Counted from the first letter of the stretch, positions 12,015 to 24,195 are shown. The stretch: DNA of 64,000 nt from Dugong dugon (GCA_030035585.1 CM057482.1:47597501-47661500), one strand, 5' to 3'. The notes: generated by a model not told the origin, from the letters alone. Program-made: numbers and translations.

Positions 12015-12042
12015 CACAAACACATACGCATATATATATATG
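11894..12042. repeat. TA/TACA/CA microsatellite
   Basis: About 150 bp of alternating purine-pyrimidine sequence: tatatacata units, a cacacatacaca section and a run of about 14 TA units. Open frames on both strands here (Tyr-Ile or Cys-Val repeats) are artefacts. The site is likely length-polymorphic and could form non-B DNA. Confidence 0.96.
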
Positions 12043-12874
12043 ATAGACACATAGCAGCACATATACAGTCACCCACAAACTGTGCAAAACCACAGATCAA
12101 CATACAGGAAGTTAATATGTCTGGTATTTTAGTCCTTATAATACCACATTCTATCCTTTGGTGATAACTAGCCCCTAAACCGTATTGTATATATTGAAAT
12201 ATTTTTGTTTTATCAATGCAGTCTATAGTAGCTGAAGAAGCACATCCTCAGATTCATATATTCAATTGTCTTTAATGACAGGTGTTATCTACATAATTTA
12301 CCAAAGCAATGTTCTGCATTATATGCTTGGAATACTTTTTTAGTGGTAAAACCCATATCCTGAATCTCCTGAATCAGCGCAAAAGTTTTTTTAGTACACC
12401 CAAAACTGGCTTACTTCAGCCATAAATTAAGCAAAATGCTATCTGTATTACATTGGCCAAGTTAATGTGTTTTGGGGGTTATTTTGATTCCATATCTGAG
12501 CTCACTAAAAAAGTCATGTACTTTGCCCTTCTCTCTTAGCCTGCCAAGTTCTAGTATTTTTAAGCTATAGGCATTTTACTAACGAACTTTTTGTTGTGTT
12601 GATCTGTTACACAAATACTGCCTCAATTTTATAATCTAGGAGCAATATATATTAGTAATCTTAATTATTTACTTCATTTTCTTGGTTTAGTAGATAAAGC
12701 TTTCTAATACTTTGGGGGTGATATATGATATTTTTTTCTCTTATCTGATTTAAATGTCCAAATTATGTCTACTTTAAGCCATACTGTATTGTCAAATGAG
12801 TTAGAACAATGACTACAAATAAAGCTTCAGCCTTTGAAAAACATTTTTTGACATTCTATTCACAGATTTAAAAA

Positions 12875-13040
12875 GTCACTGAAGTATAGTAGGAAGAGAA
12901 CTGGACAGGAAATCATGAGCTGGGTTCCAGCTTTCACCTTGTACAGCTATTTCCCCTTGCTGGGCATTAGCTGCCTTATCTCAATCATGAAAACAAAAGG
13001 TTACCTAATCCCTAAATCTCGTTCAGCTTGCAGATATGAT
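12875..13040 (+). mobile_element. MIR SINE, diverged
   Basis: tagtaggaagagaactggac, tcatgagctgggttccagct, then gcattagctgcct and tgaaaacaaaaggtta follow MIR order weakly. Confidence 0.5.
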
Positions 13041-13673
13041 AATTTTATTAATAAAATGTTTTTTTTCTTAGTTTTCTTTTAACTGTCACATGGTCATTTT
13101 CTCTCTGTAGCAGGAAAACTTAATAAGGACCAAATTTTCTAGATTATTTTAAAAATACAAAAAAAGCAGCTATAGGAAGTAATAGATAGTATAGCACGTT
13201 CTTCATATTTTGCCCAGTATTATGAAACTGAGTTTCTCTCAAACAGAAATAGAGAGGAATAACAAGGATTCCCTGAAGTAGTCTAAATTTTCGTAAACAC
13301 AGCTAAATAATTTTTGCTTTGAAAATTGTAAAATGATGCTTAGACATTATTATTACAAATGGTAACAACAGTATTTAGATGAAGGAATGTAGTTTAGAAC
13401 ACATGAGAATAGGGAACATGCGAAGATGGCTTGTCAATCTGTCTCTGCTTTAGGAAAAAGAGGTCAAACACAGAGGCTATGTTATATGCCTGAGGGCAGA
13501 ACAAGTTAGAGACAGGGTTGGCTGGCCATGAACCGGACACTATACCCCTGCTACATGGTCAAAGGTCCACATCCCTTCTTTGTGCAGGAAACCCACCAGA
13601 CCAAGGATAGACATAGATACAGTGAAGCTACTGAAATCAGCAAATAAAGTTCAGGACCCTTAAAAATCTGTCT

Positions 13674-14979
13674 GAGGCAGGGCCAAGATGGCAGAACAGT
13701 CAGATGCTTCCGGTGGTCTTACAACAAAGACCTGAAAAAACAAGTGAATAGATTATATGTGACAAGTTAGGAGCCCTGAACTTCAAAGGCAAACTTGAGG
13801 AATTGGACTGAATGGCAAGGGAAGGGAGAGACGGTTTAGAAGCAGCGAGGAGTTGCCAGACGTGATCGAGTGGGAGCCGGAGCCCTTCAGGCCAGATCAG
13901 CTCGTGCACACAGTGAGGCTAGCAGTGGTGCTTGGGAGGCATTTTCCACATCAGGACAGACCCAGCGGCAGACATTCTACTTGGCCATCCAGAACCAGTG
14001 AGAAGCAACAATCAATTGGCAAAAGATAAGTACTTGCGTCTGGCCTACCACGTGCATCAAAAACATCCCACTTTGGGAAAAACCTCTCTCCCATTTACCT
14101 CCCCACTCCCTGCTCTGCAATGGGTCCAGGATGGCTTCATCAGTGATTGCCCAGTCCCCTGGGCTGGAAGTAGGATCCATCGCATGCCCTGAGCCATTCT
14201 CTCAGCCTTGGAGAGGGAACAAATTAACAAACAGAGGAAAAAATAATCCGCCAGTTCCCCTAAGCCAGGAACTCAGAGTAAGCACAGCTCCTTTGCCTAG
14301 GCACAGGCATAAGGGGTCCACAGACTTTGAGTGCCTTTCACCCCTGCATAGACTTGTGTGGGCCCATTTCAACAGCCTAGACCCTCATTACCACAGTACA
14401 GAAGGGTATATTCCTGAAGTCTAACTTGAACTGTTTCAGCTATGAAGTGGCAGGTTTGTGACATTTGACACTGCTTTGCCCATTAAGCAGGGTCTTCACC
14501 TACCCACATCAGGGGCCTGAGGACTAGTGGTTCCATTTACACACCTAGCCACCTGCGACAGGGGTCCAAGAATAAGTAGTGCCCCCCAGTCCTTACAGCC
14601 AACAGCACTGGGTGCTCATAGTCCAGCTGCAAAACCCACCCACCTACGCACTCTAGGGAATAGGGAGATGCTTTCCTCCCAGACACTCAGGGGCAGGCGT
14701 CAGCTCCCAGCCTTGCTCAGTGTGTGACCCCCTACTGCAGCCAGATACCTGTGCCTACAACAATCACCCATGCCAGTCTAGGACTGTAGGTGAGAGCCTG
14801 CACCACGTACTTGGTGACAGACTACCTGGACACTTGAGCTGAATCCATACAAGAAAAGCAAACGGAATCCTGTGCTCACATACTCAGTAGCAGATCTAAC
14901 CACCTGGTGACAGGACATTAGCGCTTCAAAGGCACCAATAATCAAACTAGCTCACACGAGCAGCCTATTTGGGCATATC
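13674..14979 (+). mobile_element. L1 5'UTR-only insertion
   Basis: About 1,306 bp matching the 5'UTR of the L1 that starts at 62253: gaggcagggccaagatggca at the start, gaggagttgccagacgtgat inside, and gcctatttgggcatatc at the end. A perfect 12-bp duplication aaaaatctgtct flanks it (13662-13673 and 14980-14991). The insertion stops about 60 bp before the ORF1 start position of its relative, with no ORF and no poly-A beyond the five A's belonging to the duplication. Open frames of 66-97 codons within it are untranslated-region noise. It lies about 790 bp past the donor of CERS3 exon 15768-15885 and points against the gene. Confidence 0.92.
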
Positions 14980-15767
14980 AAAAATCTGTCTATCTAAAAC
15001 TGTTTTAGTACATACTCCTGACTTTTAAAATTATTGGTGATGGCTGTCTGCATTCATCATAGGAGGAATGCTGCTTTTGAAGAAGTTTGTATTGTTTCAT
15101 CTGTCATTTTCAACTATGGAAGTATAATGAAACTGGAGTGAATATTAGCCCTACCTGGACACTATCTTTTAAAACTATTAGATTAAAAACCAGTAACTTT
15201 TTGTATGATGTATAAACATGCACTGTGCTACATTTTATGAAGGACAGTATCTATTCTGAAGAGCTAAACTCATAAAGATTCAATCTCTAGAGAGCGGGCA
15301 AGGACACAGAATATTTCTGAGTGTGGTGAGGCTTTGGACAAAATAAAAGACTCCTCATCATGAAAGTTACCACAGTGGTCACTATTGTAATGTATGCTGA
15401 TGGTTCCATAATCATCCAAAGTGTCAGATACAGGCTACTCTGCCCTAAAGATTATCTTTTTTGATTAGTGCATTTCGTATATATCCTACCATTAAAAGTT
15501 AAGTTTTGATCTTTATACCCAATTCTTGGCATTGATTGTTAGTTTAATTATTAACATATATTTGTTATTTTATACTATAACATTTATTTGTTGTTTTTAC
15601 ATTATGCTTGGGATACTGTATGGCCTGTCAACACAGCAAAGAAATGAATCAAATCATTTGCCAGTCAACTGAACAGATCTCTTGGACAGATGAGTAAACC
15701 ATAGATCACTGATTGAAACATTAAGAAAGGAGATTTTTAAATCCAATAGCAAAGAATTTGTACTTAC

Positions 15768-15885
15768 TTGCGATGGATGTCTTGTGGAATAATTGAAAAA
15801 ATTCTCTAAGACAGTATTTGGTGTAGCAGTCTTTCGAACTATTTCTTTAATGCCAAATGTTTTTGCTAGAGGTATTGCAACAAAC
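15768..15885 (-). CDS. CERS3: CERS3 second coding exon
   Basis: This 118-bp exon on the minus strand has acceptor tttttgtag and donor gtaagta. It supplies one base to finish the Lys codon and then 39 codons, starting [20 protein letters not shown] and ending with Gln at CAA, so the intron after it is phase 0. This is the segment between the first membrane helix and the homeobox-like region of ceramide synthases; the pattern PLA-x-x-FGIKE, then PN-x-VLENFF, matches CERS3 as I know it. There is no ATG or in-frame stop, so it does not stand out as an open reading frame; it was found by reading across from the flanking exons. The intron to the next exon (3858-15767) carries an L1 5'UTR and a near-complete RTE element. 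Identity is secure because phase fits on both sides. Confidence 0.94.
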
Positions 15886-16317
15886 CTACAAAAATATGAA
15901 AGGAAAATAAGTTCAACACCTGAGAATGCACCTACAAAGACACAAGAAGACTGGAGCTGTAACTTTAGATTCCAAACGAAACATCAATTGTTTGTTCACG
16001 TTGTCATTGGGGCTACCTGCAGCCAACATCTGCCTCACTGAAGTCCAAGAAGAGCAAATCTTCAGACCTTATATAAAAGCAATAGCTTTAAAAAGTTAAA
16101 AACTTGCACAACTCTAAAAATTGTTTCATGTGAATCCGAATATATTTATACACAAAATCTAGAAATTAGGATAAGTCATTTCACTTACAGTTTCATTTTT
16201 AAGACTCCCAGGAATTAAAATAAATAATACTTAGTATTATAAAAAGTTTTATTTAGTGTTATTGTCATAAAGAAATTAGTATGTTCCTTATTTCAAGGAC
16301 TAACATATTAAAAAATG

Positions 16318-16762
16318 TCATGCTTCTTGGGTAAATACATAAGAATGGGATTGATGGGTTGTATGGCAAGTTTAGGAGCCCTGGTGATGTAGTGATTAAG
16401 CGCTCGGCTGCTAACCAAAAGGCTGGCAGTTTGAACCCACCAGCCACTCTGCAGAAGAGACATGGCAGTCTGCTTTCATAAAGATTTACAGCCTTGGAAA
16501 CCCTATGGGGCAGTTCTACTCTGTCCTATAGGGTCTCTATAAGTCAAAATAAACTCAATAGCAACGAGTTTGTTTTTTTTCCTTTTTTAATTGGCAGGTG
16601 TACATTTAACTTTATAAGAAACTGCCAAATTATTTTCCAAAGTGGCTGTACCATTTTGCATTCCCACCAACAATGTGTGAGAGTTCCAGTTGCTCCAGAT
16701 CCTTGTCAACACTTGCTATCATCAGTCTTTAATTTCAGCAATTCTACTGGGTGTGTACTAGT
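16318..16762 (-). mobile_element. Old L1 3' region, first part
   Basis: Reversed L1 ORF2 end and 3' flank: cttgggtaaatac near 16327, then after the SINE attttccaaagtggctgtac and tgcattcccaccaacaatg. It resumes at 21338 after another L1 that interrupts it. Confidence 0.75.
16372..16591 (+). mobile_element. AfroSINE inserted in old L1
   Basis: Full AfroSINE with head ggagccctggtgatgtagtg and the ccctatggggcagttctact block. Flanks tggcaagt (16364-16371) and tggcaggt (16592-16599) are the target duplication. Chance open frames cross its 3' half. Confidence 0.93.
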
Positions 16763-17471
16763 TGGTCATTGTTCATTTTTCCACTCTCATCGTTATTATG
16801 TCCTAACTTCTGCTTCCTTAGAATTTAGTTTTCTCTCTTTTACTAGTTTCTTAAAGTGGAAGGTTATTTTATTGATGTGATATAATTTTTCTTTTTTAAA
16901 TACAGGTATTTATAGCTATAAATTTCCCCTAAGAACTGCTTTTGCTGCATCACATAAGTTTTGGTATGTTGTATTTTCATTTTCATTTACCTCGAAGTAT
17001 TTTCTAATTTACTTTGTGATTTCTTCTTTGACCAGTTGGTTATTCAGAAGTGTGTTGATTAATTTGCACCTACTTGTTAATTTCCTAAATTTTCTTCTGA
17101 TATTGATTACTAATTTCAATCCATTGTGGTCAGAAGGCATACTTTGTATGATTTCTATTATTTTACACTTATTGACACTTGTTTTATGTCCTAACATATA
17201 TGGTCTACCCTGGAGACCATCAGAAGAATGTGTATTCTGCTGTTGTTGGGTAGAGTGTTCTATAGATATTTGTTAAGAGTAGTTGGTTTAAGGGTTGTTC
17301 AAGTCTTTTATTTCCTTTCTGATCTTCTGTCTAGTTGTTCTGTCATTATTGAAGGGGGAGAGGGTACTGAAGTCTCCAAATATTATTGTTGAGTTGTCTA
17401 TTTCTTCCTTCAATTCTCTCAGTTTCTGCTTCAAATATTTTGGGGCTCTGTTATTACAGGCATATGTTTAT

Positions 17472-17869
17472 TATTTCCACCACCTATCTGTCAGTTTGTC
17501 TACTGTGATGGCTTGCATGTTGCTATGATGCTGGAAGCTGTGTCACCAGAATTTAAAATACCAGCAGGGTCACGCATGGTGGACAGGTTTCAGTGGAGCT
17601 TCCAGACTAAGACAGACTAGGAAGAAAGGACTGGCAATCTACTTCCAAAAATCAGCCAATGAAAACTCTATGGACCACAACAGAATATTGTCTGGGAGCT
17701 GGAAGATAAGCCCCTAGAATGGAAGACACTGAAAATACAGTAGCCGCAACAATCGACCCATGAATACCAACGACTGTGAAAATGGCTCAGGACCAGTCAA
17801 CATTTTGTTCTGTAGTACCTGGGGTCACCATGAGTGAGAGCTGACTCAATGGCAACTAACAACAACAAC
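17472..17869 (+). mobile_element. Internally deleted, non-autonomous RTE derivative
   Basis: About 398 bp joining RTE 5' sequence directly to the RTE 3' tail. The 5' part (gcatgttgct, gatgctggaagctgtg, cagcagggtcacgcatgg) matches the inverted 5' end of the RTE at 8380-8480. The 3' part (aatggctcaggacc, then ctgactcaatggcaactaac) matches RTE ends. Flanks atatgttta on the left and atgttttata on the right suggest a target duplication. No coding capacity. Confidence 0.8.
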
Positions 17870-18321
17870 ATGTTTTATAATTGTTATAGATTCTTAATGG
17901 ATTGACCCTTTTAACATTTAAAATGTCCTTGTCTCTAGTAACAATTTGTGTCTTAAGGTTTATTTTGTCTAATATTAGTATAGCTACTCATGTTCTTTTT
18001 TGGTTACTGTTTGCATAGTATGTCTTTGTTCATTCTTTTACTTGCAACCTATTTGGGTCTTTGAAACTAAAGTGTGTCGTTTGTGGACAGCATATAGTTG
18101 GACCATACTTTTTTATCCATTTCTACTGTCTCTGTCTTTGAATCTGCATATTTAATCCATTTATATTTAGTGTAACTACTGATAAGGCTTATGTCTGCTA
18201 TTTTGCTATTTGTTTTCTATACGTCATGTCCTTTTAGTTCCTCTTGTCCTCATTACTGTCTTTTTTTGTGTTAAATAGATCATTTCTCATGCACCATTTT
18301 AATTTTCTTATGGTTCTTTTA

Positions 18322-18996
18322 ATGTTGTTGTTAGGTGCCGTCAAGTCATTTCTGACTCATATGACCTCATGTACAGCAGAAGGAAACACTGCCCGGTCCT
18401 GCACCTTCCTCACAATCATTGTTATGCTTGAGCCCATTGTTGCAACCACTGTGTCAGTCCATCTCATTGAGGGTCTTCCTCTTTTTGCTGACCCTTTACC
18501 AAGCATGATATCCTTCTCCAAGGACAGATCCCTCCTGATAACACGTCCAAAATATGTGAGACACAGTCTTGCCATCCTTGCTTCTAAGGAGTATCCTGGT
18601 CATACTTCTTCCAAGACAGATTTGTTAATTATTTGGGCTGTCCATGGTATATTCAATATTCTTCACCAACACCATAATTCAAAGGCATCAATTCTTCTTC
18701 GGTCTTCCTTATTCATTGTCCAGCTTTGCATAGGAGGCGACTGAAAACACCATGGCCTGGGTCAGGCGCACCTTAGTCTTCAAGGTGACGTCTTTGCTTT
18801 TTAACACTTTCAAGAGGTCTTTTGCAGCAGATTTGCCCAATGCAATGTGTTGTTTGATTTCTTGACTGCTGCTTCCATGGGTGTTGATGTTGGATCCAAG
18901 TAAAATGAAATCCTCAACAACTTCAATCTTTTCTCCATTTATCATGATGTTGCTTATTGGTCCAGTTGTGAGGACTTTTGTTTTCTTTATGTTGTT
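18322..18996 (-). mobile_element. RTE LINE, 5' truncated (3' end only)
   Basis: A 675-bp reversed RTE 3' end. It starts at the tail (ttgttgttaggtgccgtcaa) and ends in the region encoding GEKIEVVEDFILLGS. The 9-bp duplication gttctttta (18313-18321 and 18997-19005) marks the insertion into the old L1. Minus-strand frames at 18357-18575 and 18709-18945 are RTE C-terminal remnants. Confidence 0.93.
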
Positions 18997-21337
18997 GTTC
19001 TTTTACTATATATATATATCTGTGTATATGTGTGTTTTAGTTATTTTCATAGCAGTTAACCTGGGATTGCAGTTAACATCTTAATTTATAACAACCTAGT
19101 TCAGATTATACCAACTTAATTTCAATAGTATACAAAAATTACATTCCCTCCCCCCTCCTTTGTACTGTCATTGTCATGCAAATTACAGCTTTATGAAGTG
19201 TTGGCCCATCACCACAGATTTATAATTACTGTTTTACACAGTTATCTTTTAAATCAGATAGGAGAAAAAAATGTTACAAACAAAAAATATATTTATATCT
19301 TTTATATTTACCTGTGTTGTTATATTATCTATGTAATTACCTTTACCAGTACTCTTTATTTCTTCATGTGAATCTGAGTTACTTTCTTGTGTCTCATATC
19401 AGTCTGAAGGATTCCCTTTTGTATTACTTGTAGGGCTGGTCTGCTAGTGACAAATTCTCTCAGTTTTTGTTTACCTGGGAATGTTTTAATTTATCTTTCA
19501 CTTTGAAGGATAGTTTTGCTTTACTGATAGTCTTTTTCTTTCAACACTTTTTATATGTCATCCCCACTGCCTTCTGGCCTTCAAGGTTTCTGATGAGAAA
19601 TCAGCTCTTAATCATAATAAGGATCCCTTGTACATGATGAGTTGCTTCTCTTTTTCTGCTTTCAAGATTTTCTCTTTCTTTTGACAGTTTATGATGTGTC
19701 TACATGTGGCTCTCTTTGAGTTTATCCAACTTGGAGTTTGTTTAGTTTCTTGAATGTGTAGATTAATGTTTTTCATCAAATTTTGGAAAAATTTTGGCCA
19801 TTATTTCTTCAAATATTCTTTCTGCCTTGTTCCTTCTCTCCTCTCCTCCTGAGCCGCCCACTATGCATATGTTTGGTATGCTTGATGGTGTCCCATCTGA
19901 TGCTCTGTTCATTTTTCTTCATTCATTTTTCTTTTTTTCCTCAGACTGGATAATCTTAATTGACCTACTTTCCCATTTGCTAACTCTTTCTTCTGCCTGC
20001 TCAAATATGCTGTCAAGCCCTTCTAGTTATTTCTTCAGTTATCGTACTTTTCAGAATTTCTATTTGGTTCCTTTTTAATCTCTTTGTTGATATTCTCAGT
20101 TTGGTAAAACATTGCTCTCATACTTTTCTTTAGCTCTGTATTTAGTTCTTTGAATGCATTTGAAATAACTGATTTAAAGTCTTCGTCTGTTAAGTCCAAC
20201 ATCTGAGATTTCTCAGGGGCACTTTCTATTGATTGCTTTATTTCCTGTGTATGGGCTATACTCTTGTTTTTTGGCATGTCTCAATTTTTTCTTGAACACT
20301 GCACATTTCAAATAATGTAATATGGTAACTCTGGAAATCAGATTTCCCTCCACCAGGGTTTGTTGTTGTTTATTTGGTTACTTTTCTTAACTACTTCCAT
20401 GAAATTTGTATTCTCTGTCATGTGTGGCCACTGAAGTCTCTACTCAGTTTAGCTTAGTGGTCAGCTAATGATTAGACAGAAATTTCCTTTAATTCCTGAC
20501 ACCAGTAAATCTCCCAATCTTTGCTGAAGGGCTCTGTGTGCATATTGAGGCACACCTTCAATACTCGGCCAGACAGTTGACAACTCTGCATAAGCCTCCA
20601 CTTTCTGCCTGTGCAGAGCCTCAAGATCAGCCAGAGGTGAGAATATAGGGTCTTTCCAAGTCTTTCAGGATCATGCTTATAGCCCTGCACATCCACCTGG
20701 CCTTCTAGATTTCCAGGAATATGTTGGAGCTTTTCAAAACTCTCCTATGGGCACCTCACTTCCTAGCTTTTCCTTTGAAGCTTTTTGGTTAGCCTATTGT
20801 TTGCCCCAATTGTTATCCACTGCTTCAGGCAGTTCTGAAGTTAATCAATTGTCTCTAATTGTTTTAGATAAAATGCTCCCAGGAAAAAAGTTTTTCTCCC
20901 TGGCAAAGTTCCAAGTCCGGTCAAATAAAGACAGCCTTGTGAGTAGGGTCTTCTTGAAAACACCAGACAAGTCATATAATAACAATTATCTGGTAATGAG
21001 GGATTGAAGTTGCTCCAACTCTCTTCTGCCCCTTCCAGTGGCTGCCAGGCTGCTGGTTTTCACTGTGGTTACGGGCTGTTGGTTATCAAGGCTACCATGC
21101 AACTGGAGAAGGTAGGATGAGAACAGGGCAAGTTAAAATGCCATAAAGTTTACTGTTCTTTCCAAGATTTAGCCATTTTTCTTTAATAACACTCCCTAGA
21201 CTGTTGCAAGCCTCTGATTAATTCTCAGAATTTTGAAAAAGTTGATGCCGACTATTTTTGCCAGTTTTCTCACTGTTTTTTCATAGAGAAGAGATTTTTT
21301 TGGTGGTCCTTACTCTGACATTTTTGCTGACAGCCCA

Positions 21338-21576
21338 CGTGTAGTGATTTTAATTTGCATTTTCCCAATGAATAATGATGTTGAACATCTTTCCATGTGC
21401 TTATTTGACATTTACGTATGAAGTGTCTGCTCAAATCTTTTGCCCATTTCTTATTGAGTTACTTCTCTATTATTGAATTATATGAGTTCTTTATATTTCT
21501 GAATTGAAGATCTTCATCAGATACACATTTTACAAATATTTCTATTATTGCCTTTTCATTTTATTAACAATGTTTT
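21338..21576 (-). mobile_element. Old L1 3' region, second part
   Basis: Continues the L1 of 16318-16762: gattttaatttgcattttcc, aatgatgttgaacatcttt and atcttttgcccatttctta, in reversed order as usual near the L1 3' end. Confidence 0.72.
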
Positions 21577-21987
21577 TTTTATAAAAAATAACTTTATTAA
21601 GGAATTTTTGTATATTATATGATTCACTCATTTCAAGTGTACAACTCAATGTTTTTTTAGTAAATTTACCAAATTGTACAACCATAACCATGACTCAGTT
21701 TTAGAACATTTTCATCACTGAAATATGGTCCCTCATGAACACTTACTTAACCTCCATTCCCTCCTGCCCCTGCCCCAGGCAACCACTAATCTACTTTCTG
21801 TCTTTATAGCTTTGACTTTTTTGAATATTTCATATACATGGAATAATATATTTTCTTTTGTATCTGGCTTCTTTCACTGAGCATACTGTTTTTGAGGTTC
21901 ATCCATGTCACAGCATGTACCCTTAGTTCATTTCTTGATGTTGACGAATAATATTCCATTGTATGGATATACACTAACAGTGTCTTC
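21577..21987 (-). mobile_element. Another old L1 3' end, reversed
   Basis: Starts with a T-rich tail and contains tacaactcaatgtttttt, aattgtacaaccataacc, ctttcactgagcatactg and aatattccattgtatgg. These belong further 3' in L1 than the preceding piece, so this is a separate 5'-truncated copy. Confidence 0.62.
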
Positions 21988-22024
21988 TGAAGAACAAAAA
22001 ATTTAGGTTAACCAAGAGAAGTGA

Positions 22025-22530
22025 AAGCATATGTCTGTACAAATTCATGTACTCAAATGTTCATAGCAGCTTTATTCATAATAACCAAAAACTTTAAACA
22101 AACCAAATGTCTATCAACTTGTGAAAGGATAAGCAAATTGTAGTATATCCATACATCAGACGACTACTCAGTAATAACAAGGAACCAACCACTGATACAT
22201 GTAACAATACCAAAAAAATCTCAAAAGCATTATGCTAAGTGAAAGAATTTAGACACAAAAGACTAGCAATTACATGATTTCAGAGATAATAAATACTAGA
22301 AAAGCACAATTATAATGTCATAAAGCATACCACTGATTTCCAGGAGCTAGGGGTAGAGAGGGGATTAACTACAAAGGAATATGAGGAAACTTTTCAGCTG
22401 ATGGAAATCTTCTATAATTGTGGTGATGGTTACATGACTGTAAACATTTGTCACAACTCATCAAATTTTGAGTGAACTTCATTGTATGTAAATCATATCT
22501 AAATAAAGGTTTTTTTTTTAAAGAATGACA
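22025..22530 (+). mobile_element. Old L1 3' end, forward
   Basis: atgttcatagcagctttatt, ataaccaaaaactttaaaca, ctaagtgaaagaatttagac and gtggtgatggttacatgac are forward L1 3' motifs; ends in aataaaggtttttttttaaa. It faces the reversed L1 ends to its left. Confidence 0.7.
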
Positions 22531-22849
22531 TGTCCCTATTCCTCCTTCAGTTCTGACAAAAGCTTTATCTACTGACAAGTCAGTCTATTCTAATATTCAC
22601 TAACAAGAGTTGCTGTTTTTAATTAAATGCTGGAAATTATAGTTATGAACAATCATTTAGCCCTTCAATTAATCTTTTTATACCCATAGGAGTTAAGTAA
22701 TTTTTTTCCTAAGATAATATAGTAAAATGTAGAAGCCAATCCAAATTCCAGATGGACTAAGTTCCTCTGGAAATGGCTCATACATTTCAGAGACATATAA
22801 AAACAAACTAATTATGCACCAGATGTATAGGCAGTAATGTGGATAGATC

Positions 22850-23215
22850 ATAAACAAAGTGCTGAATTATTTTTTAAGAAAGAAACTGAATGAGGTCTTA
22901 GCACCATACCATTTATGTCGACCAACAATACATGCACATAAAGTACTGTGTCATACAAATAAAAGGCCATCAAATACAAATGCATAGAGACAAACATTTA
23001 CAGTGGTTACAAGGGGCTGGGGGGAGGGAGTAATGGGAATTATTGCTTATGAGGTACTGAGTTTCTGTTTGGCATGATTAAAAATTTTGGAAATGGGTAG
23101 TGGTGATGGTTGTACAACATGGTGAAGGTAATTAATGTCACTGAATTGTACACTTAAAAATGGTTAAAATTGCAAATCCTTTGTTATATACATTTTACTA
23201 CAAAAAAATTAAAAG
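22850..23215 (+). mobile_element. Second old L1 3' end, forward
   Basis: tggttacaaggggctggggg, gtggtgatggttgtacaaca, tgaattgtacacttaaaaat and acattttactacaaaaaaat are standard L1 3'UTR text ending in an A-rich tail. Confidence 0.7.
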
Positions 23216-23945
23216 GCTAAAGAAGGTTTATTTTAAAAAGGCCATCCAATACATTAAAACACAGCAGAGAGGGGAATGGGAGTAGGGAATGGGGATAAAA
23301 GGAAATTTATAAAAAATTAATTCAAATCCATCCATCAATCGAAAGAGATCTTGGACCAAAGACAGTGTGCTGTGAATTGAAGATTATCATTAATTAATTA
23401 TACCTTTGCATAAGTGTTCCAAACAAAACAAAAACTAAGATATCCTTACAATGAACTAAGTCTCAAAAATATATATTTGACAGGGTTTTCAATAAATAAT
23501 TTAATTAATTTCATTTATCCAACATACTAGTTGAAAAATTCTACTGGAGAAAACATCCATTGTTTTTACTAGTAGAATAACACAAATACAAAATGGTTTA
23601 ATATGGTAGTGTTCTCAGTAATAATTCACTTAATGCTATCTCCTCAAATGTTAGAAATAAAGAAATTAGGAAAAATGAGAAAGCAAAGCAGAATTGAGTC
23701 AAAGAAGATTTTTGCAGTAAGGGAATGCAGCTAATCTCAAAGCCAAATGAAGTACAGCCTTCCTCTCTACAGGGTCATGTGAGAGATAAGAATCTGTATA
23801 AGTAAACATATATGGATTTGTACACACATATCCATCGTATACTTGCTGATATGAGGAACAAATCTATATTAAAATCATTAAATTAAACAGGAAAAAGAAA
23901 TATGGTTCTCTTTGTTAGCAAGTTCAGGCTTCAAGGACAGAAATA

Positions 23946-24195
23946 GCATTCATATATATGTGTGTGTGTATACATATATGTATATTTATACATACATGGG
24001 AGCCCTGGTGGCTCAGTGGTTAAGAGCTTGGCTGTTAAACAAACGGTTAGCAGTTGGAATCCACCAGCTGCTCCTTGGAAACCCTATGGGGCAGTTCTAC
24101 TCTGTCCTGTACAGTGGCTATGAGTCAGAATCGACTCGATGGCAACAGGTTTCTTGGGGTTTATATACACATATGTATATATATATACATATATA
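23946..24195. repeat. TA/CA-rich microsatellite interrupted by an AfroSINE
   Basis: Alternating atatatgtgtgtgtgtatac sequence at 23950-23992 and tatacacatatgtatatata at 24160-24195, on both sides of the SINE, suggesting the SINE inserted into the repeat. Confidence 0.85.
23998..24159 (+). mobile_element. AfroSINE (short type)
   Basis: gggagccctggtggctcagt head, gcagttggaatccaccagct, accctatggggcagttctac and gaatcgactcgatggcaaca tail. One of the best preserved copies in the window. Confidence 0.94.

Larger units (their letters stand above)
16763..21337 (-). mobile_element. Old L1 (L1M/HAL1-like) 5' half, nested in another L1
   Basis: Reversed L1 sequence running from the ORF2 linker through ORF1 to 5' sequence: gctataaatttcccc near 16913, ggtcagaaggcatactt, tttctgatgagaaatcagct, then aatattctttctgcctt. 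It interrupts the L1 that ends at 16762 and resumes at 21338. It is itself interrupted by two RTE-type insertions (17472-17869 and 18322-18996). Frames are badly decayed. Whether it is HAL1 or an L1M subfamily needs a library search. Confidence 0.72.

Noticed and set aside
11820-12164. Open frames of Tyr-Ile or Cys-Val repeats on both strands
   Set aside because: A TA/CA microsatellite is open in all frames.
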